Assembly: GCA_009792885.1 (NCBI GenBank)
Contig: WMCF01000029.1
Span: forward strand, 6,342,000-6,405,999
Direction of reading: 5' to 3'
DNA: 64,000 nt
From: Eremophila alpestris peregrina
Taxonomy: Eukaryota; Chordata; Aves; Passeriformes; Alaudidae
Shown here in pieces: positions 50,914 through 62,717 of the stretch. Both the position numbers and the translations under genes were made by a program. The first letter of the stretch is position 1. Every line of letters begins with the position of its first letter. The notes beneath the pieces were generated by a model. It did not search any database. It was given only the letters and a program-made list of their open reading frames with translations, and was not told where the DNA came from.

Positions 50914-51049
50914 GCTGTTTCAAGTGAAGATGGAGCAGGAAAAACACCAGACTGAGATCAGAGATCTTCAGGACCAGCTCTCTGAGATGCATGATGAACT
51001 GGATAACGCAAAGCACACCGATGAAGGGGAGAAAGAGATTCTGATTGAG
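50914..51049 (+). CDS. CGNL1: CGNL1 exon 7: coiled-coil rod
   Basis: One hundred and thirty-six bases: one base completes Glu674, then residues 675-719 follow. The peptide includes QTEIRDLQDQLSEMHDELD, a motif I recognise as conserved in CGNL1. The acceptor is TTTTTACTGATGAG, with a poor pyrimidine tract close to the AG. The donor is GAG|GTTAGT, a moderate match. The frame stays open past the donor for 39 more codons (to a TAA ending at 51169), and that read-through sequence is itself Glu/Leu-rich, so a retained-intron product is possible but unproven. Confidence 0.92.
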
Positions 51050-52786
51050 GTTAGTTATGAACTATCAGAAAAATTGCATGAGGAGATTAAGATACTGATG
51101 GAAGAAATACATGCCTTTGCTTTTCCTCTGCTATTAATCCAGAACAATGTACCATTATTAGGTACCTAAGAAAGCATGTTGTGATAGCAACATTAACCCT
51201 AAAAGGAATACAGAGTGTAAGTACCATTGTTTTATGGAGCAGAAGAACAGATGTCTCAGTGGTTGACAGAGGGGTGAGTTATCCACGACTGTCAGATAAT
51301 AATCTCAGTCAGTTTTAACAATTGGGAGTTGGGTCAGAGCAGGGAAGATCAGTTTAAAGAAGATGTATGTATTATCAAAGCCAGATGAGGTTCAGCTAAG
51401 AAAATTCAAAGAACTCAACAAAGCAGTCTCTGAACTGTTGACTTTCTATTGGTGGGACCAGGGAGAGAAGGGATGAGTCTGCAGAGGAACAAGAGTTACA
51501 GGGTTTCTGTCACCTTGGAAAGAGGAATTGGCTGTAGCCCTGGTTATACTCACATAGTGATGATGAAATAGAGAGCACAGCTTATTAAATTTGTTGATAA
51601 GGATGTGTAAGAGTATCAGTGCAGAAATATTAGGGATGTTTGCACACAAGATCTGCTGAGTAGAGTAACTACCTTGTTTTGTATGAGTGAGATTTGATTA
51701 CTCTTAAATGACTGTCTTAAATCTCAGGCACTGTAATTGAAAGTTGAAAATAAGTAGGGGCATATCACAAGTAATGATGGTAGTACTGAAAACATTGCCT
51801 TTGAAGAAGGACTTCAATCTGAATGGAGAAGTGAGGGAAGAGTCAAAAACACATCTTACAGAATGTTGCTGTAAAGGTGATAGTGATCAATTTTTCTATG
51901 TTGTGTGGAGATAGAGTAAGAAATGAGAGACTTAGCTCCAAAGATTTAAAGAAAATGTTAGAAAAAATTCCTGTTAATACTGATAATTAAACAGAGGAAG
52001 ATGCTGTCTGGGATGGTGGTAGGATCCCTTCCTTGTAGGCTTTCACTGGCAGATTAGGTGATGTGTGTCAGGAGTGATTTGGGTGATCCTCCAATGCAGG
52101 GAAGCCTGTATTCTCTTTGAAACTACAATTATTCACAGCTGGAGAAATACCAAATTAGAGAATTAGTGAAGTGGTACATTTTTGATTGTTTCTCTTATTC
52201 TGTGTTTTTGTATGCATCTTTGGTCTTCAGATCCACTGACTCTCCAGTTCCTTCCCAGCAATTTGGAGGGGGGAAATGGCTTCCAAGGTTACCCTGGTGG
52301 GAGGAGGAAGGGTGTGAGGACATGGACTTGATTGGGAAGCACTTGTTTTGTCTTCAGCACTTGGAGAAGCAACTTTATTTATTCTGTCTAGCAGAAAAGA
52401 AAACAAAGAATTATCACTGAATTTGTTTCTCTTGCAACTGGGGGGAAAATGCTTTGTCTTTATCTACCTCATTGCTATTGAAAGCACAAAGTAGGAGTGA
52501 CTCCTGCATTATTTGCTGATGACATAACATACACCATTAAAATTTTTGATAGTTTTGCAGCATCAGATATGTTGACCTATTACATAAAACATCACCTGTA
52601 TGTTATACTTCTAATAATATTAGGGTTGAGCAAATTTTTAGCTTACTATAAAAGCTGGAAAAAATATGTCAGTCATATGAAACAAAGTTGTCCTTGGGGA
52701 GCTTATGTGCTTTCTTTCTGTGAGACATAAACAGAACAAGCACAAGGGCTATTTGACACACAGCTGTGTTTAATTTTGGGCTTTAG
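51050..52786 (+). other. CGNL1: CGNL1 intron 7
   Basis: 1,737 bases from GTTAGT to CTTTAG. The exon 7 frame stays open for its first 39 codons. No repeat or further exon was recognised. Confidence 0.9.
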
Positions 52787-52999
52787 GAGCTGATGCAAAT
52801 GAAGCAGGATCTGCAAGAAGTGTTAATAGCAAAAGATCAACAAGAAGAGATTTTGAGAAAGAGAGAGAGAGAGCTCACAGCTTTGAAGGGAGCACTTAAA
52901 GAAGAGGTATCCAGCCATGACACAGAGATGGATAAACTTAAAGAGCAACATGATAAAGAATTGCTGGATCTACGACAGAGCCTGGAGAAAGCAACTGAG
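52787..52999 (+). CDS. CGNL1: CGNL1 exon 8: coiled-coil rod (last exon in the window)
   Basis: Two hundred and thirteen bases encode residues 720-790 in full codons. The peptide includes RERELTALKGALKEEVSSHD, a strongly conserved CGNL1 rod sequence. The acceptor is TTTGGGCTTTAG and the donor GAG|GTACAT. This is the last coding exon visible. By family length (roughly 1,300 residues from memory) about 500 C-terminal residues are missing and must lie beyond 64000. An open frame continues for 59 codons past the donor to a TAA ending at 53179, but it loses coiled-coil character and is probably intron. Confidence 0.92.
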
Positions 53000-53047
53000 G
53001 TACATAAGTGTTCACAATTTCCTCTGCAGGGAAAGATCTACCTCTCT

Positions 53048-53096
53048 CAGATGCTTTCAGATACTGTTTTTTGTATACCAGATGCTTTCAGATACT
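53048..53096 (+). repeat. 18-bp direct repeat at the start of intron 8
   Basis: CAGATGCTTTCAGATACT occurs at 53048-53065 and again at 53079-53096, identical and 31 bases apart. Each copy also holds an internal CAGAT repeat. It begins 48 bases past the exon 8 donor. Confidence 0.9.
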
Positions 53097-56000
53097 ACAG
53101 TTCTCTTAGCAAAATAGGCAAAGATTTGGCCAGGAGATTCTTGGCTGCTGAGATTAAGTTTTATTTCATACACATCTAATTTTTTGATTGTTGTCACAGC
53201 TGAAGTTGTGGTCCTTTTTTCAAGCACTTACTTACTGCATTTGCTTAATTGCAAACTTTGAGGGAGAATAATGGGAGTATAGTGCAGAGAACCATTTGCT
53301 TGTCCTGGGTTAAACAGAATCACCAAAACCTTGAGGATGTCCTTGAGTGCTTTGCCAGTCATATTGTTGAAATAACTTCTAGCAGTCTCTTCAGACCACT
53401 GTTCCTACATTCAGCTACTTGTGTCATATCCTGTTCCCTGGTTGCATTGTTCCACCTTGTTCATTCAACTTCTCAATATCAGTGAGGGGTTTTGTGTTTT
53501 GTGTCCTATTCATTTGTTGAACTTAGCCTTGTTTACTGAATAGTCAAAGGAGTGTGAGCACAAGAAAACAGCAGGGGTTTGGGTGTTTTGAATCAGACAG
53601 GAAGAAAACAGAACTGAAGGAATTGCCTCTTCAGCATCAGCAGGAAGTCTTTGTGTGAGGGGGAGAATGGAACAGGTTCAGATGTGTGTATTTGTTATTG
53701 TTTTCCAAAAGATGTCTTTTGTGACATTTTCTTTGTAGGGACAACAGGTAGGAATGTATTGAAAGATTTTTTTGTATGGGGACAGTTCTCTTAAAGTTTT
53801 GAGCATTCTTTCTACAGTGACAGCTTTTTGTGTCTTTTCTGTTTTCCTTCATTTTATTTCTCAAATGTCTGAGAAAATTTCTGCAGGCAAACTGCTTGAC
53901 ACAGCCTAATGTATGTCAGAACTGTAGGCCCAGTTTTATGCTTAGAAATTTCCATGCTAATTTATATCTATTACCTGCACTGGTCTTAGGTGGGTTGTAG
54001 TTACACTGCTGGTCATGACCTAAAACATAACACAGAACTGAGGGAAAATTAACCTTGAAGCTGGAAAGACATTTCCAAAACTTTATATGCTCTATGAGCA
54101 AAGTAGGGGCTCATGTGGAAGATGTTGGATAGGTATTGTATGATTGAATTCTGATAAAAGATTATCCTTTTAAAGGTTTGTTTTAAATGTGCAATTTTCC
54201 TCAGAAATTAGAATGTTTTATAAATGCTGGTTTGTTTATGCAGCCTAGGACTTGTACTTGAGATTGTTCAGCTTTGCTTAAATGTGTTGTTTCTCTTGGT
54301 TTTACATCATCATGAAGATATTTGACTTGTCTGAGCTGCATGAATTAATTTTTTTCTTTGAGAGAAAAGTAGAGCATTTAAATTATCATTTTTTATTACA
54401 CAGTAATTGTAGTGACAGCTCAACCTCAATGAACCATCTCTCAAAGTTAGTGCATGGTAATTTACTGTATTTCAATTATGGAACTGTAATTACGACTGAC
54501 AAGAAATGAAAGAGTAGTCTGTTTGGCATAACAATAACACAGTCTGGGAAGTGGCTCTATGACTGGGTTGCTGTGGCTTAGAGATGCTTATAAATAGCAT
54601 TTATTTACTTGCATGACATGGTCTATCTAATGGTAAATTTAATAAAATGTTCAAAAGTGAAATTTATTTGATTTATGTTGGTCTGAGTACCAGTTCTCCT
54701 TTGAGTTGAAATTTTTGGTAAGTAATTTTTGAAGTAAACCTTAACATGTTTAATTGGAAGTTGGTGTTTTCTTTTGTTTTTGTTTATTTTTTTAAATTTT
54801 GCTAGTCAATGATTCCTGGAAGAACAGGATTATCTTTACACCTGAAATTAGTTGTCAAGTTTGATGTATCATTTATCAGGAAAGTATAACCATTCTCTGC
54901 AGGAAGTTTCCTGACTGATCTGCTGTGATCTTATATATATTGTTAATTATTTGGTTTATAATTAATCTGAAATACCCAGGAGACATATACAATTGAAGCT
55001 ATATACAATTGACCTGTTAATTTTTATTTTTTTTTTTTACTGCAAGCTGGAAAAATTCAAAGCTGATGGCAGAAAACAAGAAACCTACATCAAAGATTAG
55101 TGGGAAGGGTCATTCTGTTGTATTTGATGAGCAAAACAGGAGTTTAAATGCTGTAGTGGTGGTTTGTCATACAAAAAATGTGGATATGGATGTTTGATGG
55201 ATCAGGTTGTATCAGGATCTCTGTGTACAAGAGTGTTTGTACTTATGTTGCTTCTAAATCATGCAGATTGGTACAATGAGTAAACGTGTTTTGTGATCTA
55301 TAGACTGTTAAGGAAGTTTTTGCATGGAGAAAGGAAGTAGTTTTTATGGCAGTGTTAAATCAACAGAATTTTCATCTGCTGGAGGTGCCAGATAGCTGAC
55401 AAGTGATGTGCAGTTGTTTAGGCTGTGTGATTAGAATGCCACATAGATCTGTTTGCAAACAATGTTAGAAACATACTCGTGGTTATCTGACAGAAGAACA
55501 GAGCAGGGTTGTTTGTCATTATGATTCTGTTCTAATGCTCACTAATGTGGTCCTAGTTTGGGGGTTCTTTGTTGAGTTTTTATTGTTGTCATTAGCTGGT
55601 TTCTTTTTTTTAATAGAGAATTTTAAATAAAGTCACAGATATTAATATATTCTTTTTCTTTGCTACAATTTACCTTTTTACCTTATTTTTGTGGTGTTTC
55701 TTTTGCTTGTGGTGGTCTTGAGATGGCTGTGACTATTGTTGACTTCATTGCTTGTTTATTGAGACTGACACCAGACCATTTCCTTTTAAGAATAGGAAAA
55801 GTTTTACTCTTCCATAACATACCTCTGTGGGATAATAATTGCCTTTAATTAAATCATAAATTTAAAAATTATTGTCTTTCTGATTAATAATAGATTTCTC
55901 CATAACAGCAAATGCTAGAACAGAGATTAATATGAATTCTATTCCAGTTCTTCATGTCATAAAAAGTTTTATTTAATCTGACTCTACAACACAGGAGTCC

Positions 56001-59000
56001 AGAACTGTACTATTTTAACCAGTGCTCTGTCACTGTAGATGAAGTGCCACTGTTTCAGTAAAATTTGGAAATAGCTTTTGGAATGCAATGCTGCAGGGAA
56101 AAGGTTGTAGCATATTGCAACTAGTACTGTTCAAATTCCACTGAAATTGTATCAGCTCAGGAGGGCACCTGCAAACTGCACAGCACTTCAAATTTACATC
56201 TGTATTTAGAGAAACTGTCTGAACAAATGATGTTGTTCAGAAAAAGCTGTAATCATGTTAGGAAGAGGCTTATCCAAGCCTGACCTTGACTGATTTATTT
56301 GGCATGTCAAATGTCTGACCTTGTTCTCAGAGACACTCAGAGTTTAGAGCTGATTAATTTATCAACACATTTAAGAATGCAATGAAGCTGGTGATCACGT
56401 TTCCATTAACACATGTATGTGTTACATATGATTATGTTATGATTAAAGGGAAGAAGGAATTTTACCAGAGCAAATGTAGGAACAGCAAAAGGCACTGGTT
56501 GCCTTCTGCACATGTTATGAACTAAAATGGTCCTCCTCTAAGAGAAGAAAAAAATATAGATCTCTGGGTATTGTACATGAGAAGAAGCTTTGGTTTTAGT
56601 TTTTTCCCATCTTGCTAATTTAGGTGAATCTAGCACAAACTGTAAAGACCTTTGAAATGAAAAGTAATTATTGGATCTTTTTCTACTTAACCTAATAATA
56701 TGATGTGTCTTCCTCTAAGCTAATAAAAATCTCCCACATAGAGCAGAAACTTAAAAACTGGTTTAAGCATTCCAAATGATACTGAGATATACTCTGTAAG
56801 CCTGTTTTGTAGAAATGGCTCAGAATTCATAATTGAAATGTAAAATGACACATAACTAAATCTTGTATATTCTGAGAACTTGTTTTGGAAGGATACTGTA
56901 CAGTGAACAGTGTTCCTGAAGTTACTCAGGGAAAAGTGAAGATGTAAGTGTGGACCATTGCAAAGTCACTTTGGTACTTTAAGTGACTGAATGTTTGTAA
57001 CTGTAAAATTATATATATCTCTGAAAAAAACCCAGTAGGATCCTGCTACCTTGTTCCACTCTGAGCTGTAATCTCAGGGCTATAATAAATAATGCTAAAA
57101 ACCCATGGTCTTGATAGCAGTAAATGAAGCAAATGGTATAATAGGAATTACTTGGGCATGAAAACATTGTTATGTGCTCTTATCCATACATCCATAACTC
57201 ATCTGAATCTGCATCCTGAATGCTCTGTCTGAGGCTGGTATGTTCACCTCAACCAAGATGCACAACGATTGAAAAAGATTTAGAGAGGGTGATAGTGGTG
57301 GGTATTTTCTTTCCTCTGCCTGCTTGAGGCAGCTTTTGCCATGTTGAAATAGCACTTTTTTGTTTCAGTTCTAGAGGCTGGTTGGTAATGGATCTAAACT
57401 GTGTACAGAGCCAAAAGGTGGAGTGACTGCTCCAAGTCAATGTTTTATCTTTTATGACCTAACCCCTCTCCCGTTTCATTTTCTGCCCTCTTTTACCAGC
57501 CTTCTAAAAGCCTGGTAAGGTTCTGATTGATTTTCAGTGTGGTACAAATACAGATGAAGTGGGGAAAAGACAGAGAGGGTACATAGACAGAAGTATGATG
57601 GTGGAAGGAAAGCTGCAGGCACTCCTTAAATAGGTACCATTATTGGAAACACCTATTTTAAAACTCTATATGAAAAATTTAGGAAACAGATTTGATTTAT
57701 TTTTGCCTGATGTGTCTGTTCTGTGTGTGGAAAGGAAGTTGGTAATAGTATCAAGAGTGTTTTCAGGACCCACTTTATGAAGTACCAAACAAATGATGCA
57801 ATATTAGTGTTGTCAACAAGAATATAATATGTGCCTCTAAAGCACTCTGAATATGTAACTTGGTGATTGTGTCTCTTAAGTTCCACCTTCTCTAGGCCTT
57901 CATTTCCATGCAGTTTATTGTACCCTCCATTTATTTGGTGGGTACCTGTGTGGGTTTGGGTGCAGACAGTACCATGAAACTACAGCTGAGTGTGTTTTAT
58001 ACTGTATGTAGAGTCAAGAAAGCCTCTCAGCAAAACTGGCATGCAGAGTTCTGTTTGAGTTGGATTGGACCACATTCATAGGAAAATAAAAAAATAATCC
58101 TGTTTATCTGTAATAGTAATTGAACTCTTGTGGACCTTCTGTGCTAGGACTATTTCAGTAAGTCTGGCTTGGGAAGGGGGGTTGTTTGTGTGATTTTTCA
58201 TTTTCTTTCTGAAGCTTGGCAAGAGCTTGTACAGCCAGGTACTGCTTTAATGCCATCAGGAGGATCTCTAATCCTTTTTAGCAGAAGCCAGTTTATGTAT
58301 TCAGGTGATTTGTCTCGTGACAGTGTCTGTTTGTTTGTGTATGTATGGGAAGTGTTTGATTCTGTCAAACAGGAGGGAACAAGGTGAACACAGAGTTAGT
58401 TAATATTTTACTCCAGTCTATCCAACAACTTCTGACCTTTAAAAGACTGTTAGTATAAGCCAATCTGAGTATGCCATGATACATAGCCAGGGGGATAATA
58501 CAACATTGATGCAGGTACTGGTTAAGAGGTTAATACTTTCCTGGCCCTGGATTTTATAACTTATATAAACGTTAGGTCATGCCTAAATTGGCAAATTTTG
58601 TTTAACATGCTCCGTATAAAAGAGGGCTGCATTGTCAGTCTTCAAATGTAGGTATTTAAATCTTTCATTGCATCTCATAAATGAAAACCTAAATCGTTTT
58701 GGAAGTAATATTAAGGACATGGTACCATTTCAAGCAGTGAAAATGACCTTGTAAGAAAACAAATCTTTCCTCTAAACTGTTAGCAGTGAATTTTTAATGA
58801 GTTAGTAGAGTGGCTCTAGCTGAAATGAAATGAGAGACCAGTCTGACTCACTTGGAAGTTTCTGCACTTGCTTGCTGAATAATCTCTTGAAGTATAGCAG
58901 AGAATTTAAGCTGGTTGCTGTGTACCTTGCTAAGAGAGGGAAAAAACACTGACCCTTTTAATAGATAACTAAAAGTAGTTAACTTCCCAAGACATAGCCA

Positions 59001-59333
59001 TGTGTTAAAGTTGGCTAGGCCTCAGTTTGAGATGGTGGGAAGAATTTATATAATCAGTGTCAGGTAGAAAAAATATTAAGTGCAGCCATTTAGGCTTTTT
59101 TTCCAGAAGTTTCGTTGTTTTGGTTGTTAGCTTTTTTTGGAGAGTACCTAGGGTGGTTTGGTAGCTTAACACTCCATTTTTAGGGAATTTTCATACTCCT
59201 TTTGTAGAGATACAAGATTGAATTATCCATCCTATGGTTACTCTATTGTTCATCCCAAGGCTTCCAACTGCTTTAAGAAATAGTGTCTGGGGTTAGAAGA
59301 ATTGCCTAAAGGTAAACAGTGGGTAAAAATGCC

Positions 59334-59357
59334 AGAGCTACAAGCAGAGCTACAAGC
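59334..59357 (+). repeat. 12-bp tandem duplication in intron 8
   Basis: AGAGCTACAAGC is present twice head to tail. It is a minor slippage product with no visible function. Confidence 0.8.
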
Positions 59358-59470
59358 AGAAATAAAGACCTGTTATTTGCATTCATGAACTTTGAAAACT
59401 AGATGAGTGTAGCTGAATAGGACTGATTTCAGAAGCTCCCCTGTCAGGGAATGATAGAGAGTGATTAGGA

Positions 59471-59620
59471 CACCCCTGAGCCTCCTCTTCTCCAGGCTGT
59501 GCCCCACAGCTCCCTCAGCTGCTCCTCATCAGCTGAGGGCTCTGCTGCCCTTCTCTGGACCTGCTCCAGCCCCTCAATGTCATTCCTGGATTGGGGAGCC
59601 CAGAACTGGACATGCAATTC
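59471..59620 (-). mobile_element. CR1 LINE fragment, minus orientation, in CGNL1 intron 8
   Basis: The plus-strand text CCTGAGCCTCCTCTTCTCCA, CTCCTCATCAG, TGCCCTTCTCTGGACCTGCTCCAG and GAGCCCAGAACTGGACA is the reverse complement of the CR1 3' region. It lacks the terminal ATTCTATGA tail, so it is truncated at both ends. It lies inside the gene, antisense to it. Confidence 0.85.
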
Positions 59621-59928
59621 CTGATATTCAGTTGAACTGGATTCTGAAAAGAAATGTAAAGGTTTCTTGAAGAATTTGGTGACTTTTGCCTGATAAACAT
59701 TGGTTTTAGCCAGAATTTAATGATTCTAATATGTGGCAAATGAGATACTTAACTATCACACACTTCAAGTCTTCTTTTATTTTCCCAAAGGACTCTAAGG
59801 ATCCCATAGTGTGTAGTCACTGCCAAAGGGGAGTTTCACCAGCTAAAACACTGAAGTCAGCCAAAACCATTTTTTAATGATCAGTTACACAACCTCTCTC
59901 ATGTCTTTGCCAGTGTTGAGGGTGTGGT

Positions 59929-59941
59929 AAAAAAAAAAAAA
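59929..59941 (+). repeat. Poly-A run in intron 8
   Basis: About 13 A bases. No recognisable retrotransposed sequence precedes it. Confidence 0.85.
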
Positions 59942-62655
59942 GGTGTGGAGCCACAGAGTATTTTCTGCATTCCTATCCAAAAGTATTTTTTTCTGTCTTC
60001 AGGTTGAAATTGAACATTTCATTTGCATCTCAAGGACCTTGATGGGTGTTCTGTCCAGTTTCTTGGGGTTTACACAAAAATGAGTGGTGGGAAAGATTTT
60101 GATGCCTTCTGTACTATCTGTTCACTGCCTGCAACAAGGTTCAGAGTAGAATATTGTATAAGTACATTTGCTTTACTGAGATTTCTGCAACAAAAGTGTT
60201 GGAGTGATATTTATTGTTTTATTTTAACTTGGTCTGGACTAAATTTAATATGTTTAAAAATACTTCTGGACACGTATATAATTATACACAAGGACACAAA
60301 CCCAAGCTTTATTGGATTAATTTCTTGTCAGGCAAAACAAGAAATGTATTTTACTGCTGATGTTCCCTTATGTTCCAAAGGCCTAGAGCTGAAAACCAAA
60401 TGCCACATGTATATAGTAAGAGGTAGAGAGATGGGTGTTGAGAAGATCCTTCAGTTGTGCATGTGCAAACTAAAATACCTAGGTTAACATTGTTAGTGAT
60501 TATAAAGTCCTTGATATATTCAGGGTACCATTTTTGCTGACTTTAGTTGCAACTGTGCACTCAAGTCTATGGAACCCAAACCTGAGTGTCTCAAACACAG
60601 GGAACTTATGGAGCATGTAGTTCTTGATCCTCTGGAAAGATTTGGCTGAGTGATTTGCCTCAGGAGGTCTTTGGCAGAGACAACAATAGACTTCAGATTC
60701 TTTAGGGCTGGTTTTGGGTACCTTAGCTGTGAAACTGTCCTTTCTCTTTATTGCCTCACTCATTTCTGCTGTAAACTCTTAACTTCTCAAGCTAATTGAC
60801 TAATCCTTTAAGCTTTAGCATTAAAATGTATGAGAACTATTAAAAAGTCAGTGGTTATTGAATACCATGGATTATTTTCTGCCATGTATGATCTATTTTT
60901 GTGGTCAGAAACTGATTTTTTTCAGTGCCTCTTTCTTGATAACTTGTTTTATTTGGTTTGAGTCCACTGCTGGGCTAATAAGCAAAGTTACTGCATGTGT
61001 ACTGTGGCACAATGACAACATCAGAATGCAGAAGCTTATCTTCAGTCAGTCACAGAGGACTTTGTATTGTGGGAACTTCTCTGTTACAACTGTGTTTTCT
61101 TTCTCCTAGACAAGCTTCTTTTTCTTTGTTCTCAGCTTTTTCCACAAATTTGCAACCCATTTCCAGCTCCTCTTCGCTAATCACTGTAGCTTAATTTTGC
61201 TGATAAGGCTTACATGGTCTTAATCAGGAGTTTAAACATGATCAAATTTGAGAAAGTATAATAAAATATTCAGTGGATTCAAAGGTAATAAATAAGAAGG
61301 TGATGTGAGTGTGGTTAAGAAGTCTTTGAATGATGTGGTTATTAAGAGAAAGGTATTGTTGCTTCAGAGACTGAGGAGATAACTATCTGAATGTAAAACA
61401 GTCCAAACATAGGGACTATAAGGCACTGAATGCTCTGGAAGACGGAGTGAGGACAGGCAGATTGAAAGGAAAGACAAAACAAATGCAAGTTCATAAGCAC
61501 AATAAGCAAAATGGTATAGGGTATTTACTTACATAAATTTAATTCTGTAATACAATGCAGTAAATAGTAACAGTAAGAAGTTGGTTTACTAAAACATGCT
61601 GCCACAACTAGTAAGTGGAACTAAAAAGAAGTAGACATTTTCTCTATCATAGGGAAGAAGCTGCAAAATTGGAATTCACATATGTTGATTTTAAGATCCA
61701 AAAGAGTCCATTTCAATTCTTGATAAAATTGCCCCCCTCTCCTCCTGTTTTTTGAGGGGCTTGAATTTTTGCAGAGGTGTTTCGGTTTTTTCCTTTCCTT
61801 TGTATGGCAAATATGTCTGAATATACAGTATTTCATTCCAGGTTTTGTTGACAAGAATCTTGTTTAACCAGTTTTGTCTGTTTTGTGCTCTGTATGTTTA
61901 TGTGCATAATCTCCTTTAAACTTTCTGAAGAGACTGATCCACAATTCTTTGAACTAAAGTTCTTACATTAACAATGTCTGTTAATGTTTTATGTTCAACT
62001 TCAATCATTACTTTGTGACCTTCACCTAGTTCTGTTACCATGGGTTAAATTATAGAAACTTAGTTAAAATAATTGCCAAAACTTTTCCAACATCCCCAGA
62101 TAAATAAATCTAAAGGATTTATGAATGGGCACCAACAGGAGTCATTAACTGATGTGCTATTAAGCCCTGAGGACCATTAGTTAACTCATGCTGTTTATGT
62201 GCATCACAACAAACAAGTCATGTGTGGACTGAGGGAAATGGATCCACAGCACAGTTTCTCCCTGTCTGGCTTTTTCCTCATTTGTACTTAACTATACCTT
62301 CAATGTTCAGTTTTCCTTCTTTCATCACTCTAACACACTTATTGAATGCTTTTGCAAACAGCCTTCAACTCCTTTTTTTGAGTGTGTGAGCCAGTCCCTG
62401 AATTTTCAGTGAAAGCATGCATCCCTGCTCATGCAGGCAAAACCCCAGAGATTACTGTTGGACAGTTTAAACTGTCCTTGTTGTTGCCACTTTCATTTTT
62501 AGCCTATGAAGCACAACAATTGTCATTCAGACTTTATCAACACACATAGTAATTTCACTGTCATTTCAATGCAGTGGTTTTCATATCTTCTACTTCTGTG
62601 TTTTGTTAGGGAAATTCTCTGGTGTGTACATGAGTAAGCTGCCTGGCAGCTGTGT

Positions 62656-62717
62656 GGGACTGCTGTGGCACACTGCCTGTGTGCAGGGGTTCCACAGACA
62701 AAGGACACAGCAGTCCC
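62656..62717. repeat. 12-bp perfect inverted repeat enclosing a second hairpin (intron 8)
   Basis: GGGACTGCTGTG (62656-62667) and CACAGCAGTCCC (62706-62717) are exact reverse complements. Inside the loop, GCACAC (62668-62673) and GTGTGC (62679-62684) pair across five bases. A nested stem is therefore possible in transcript or DNA. The enclosing sequence is unremarkable. Confidence 0.75.

Noticed and set aside
52497..52730. Hydrophobic 77-codon frame in intron 7 starting MTPALFADDITYT
   Set aside because: The start vaguely recalls a reverse-transcriptase ADD-type motif, but no flanking reverse-transcriptase blocks exist. Likely chance.
60023..60487. 154-codon plus-strand frame in intron 8
   Set aside because: No recognisable domain or coiled coil, no fit to the CGNL1 rod, and surrounding sequence is ordinary intron.
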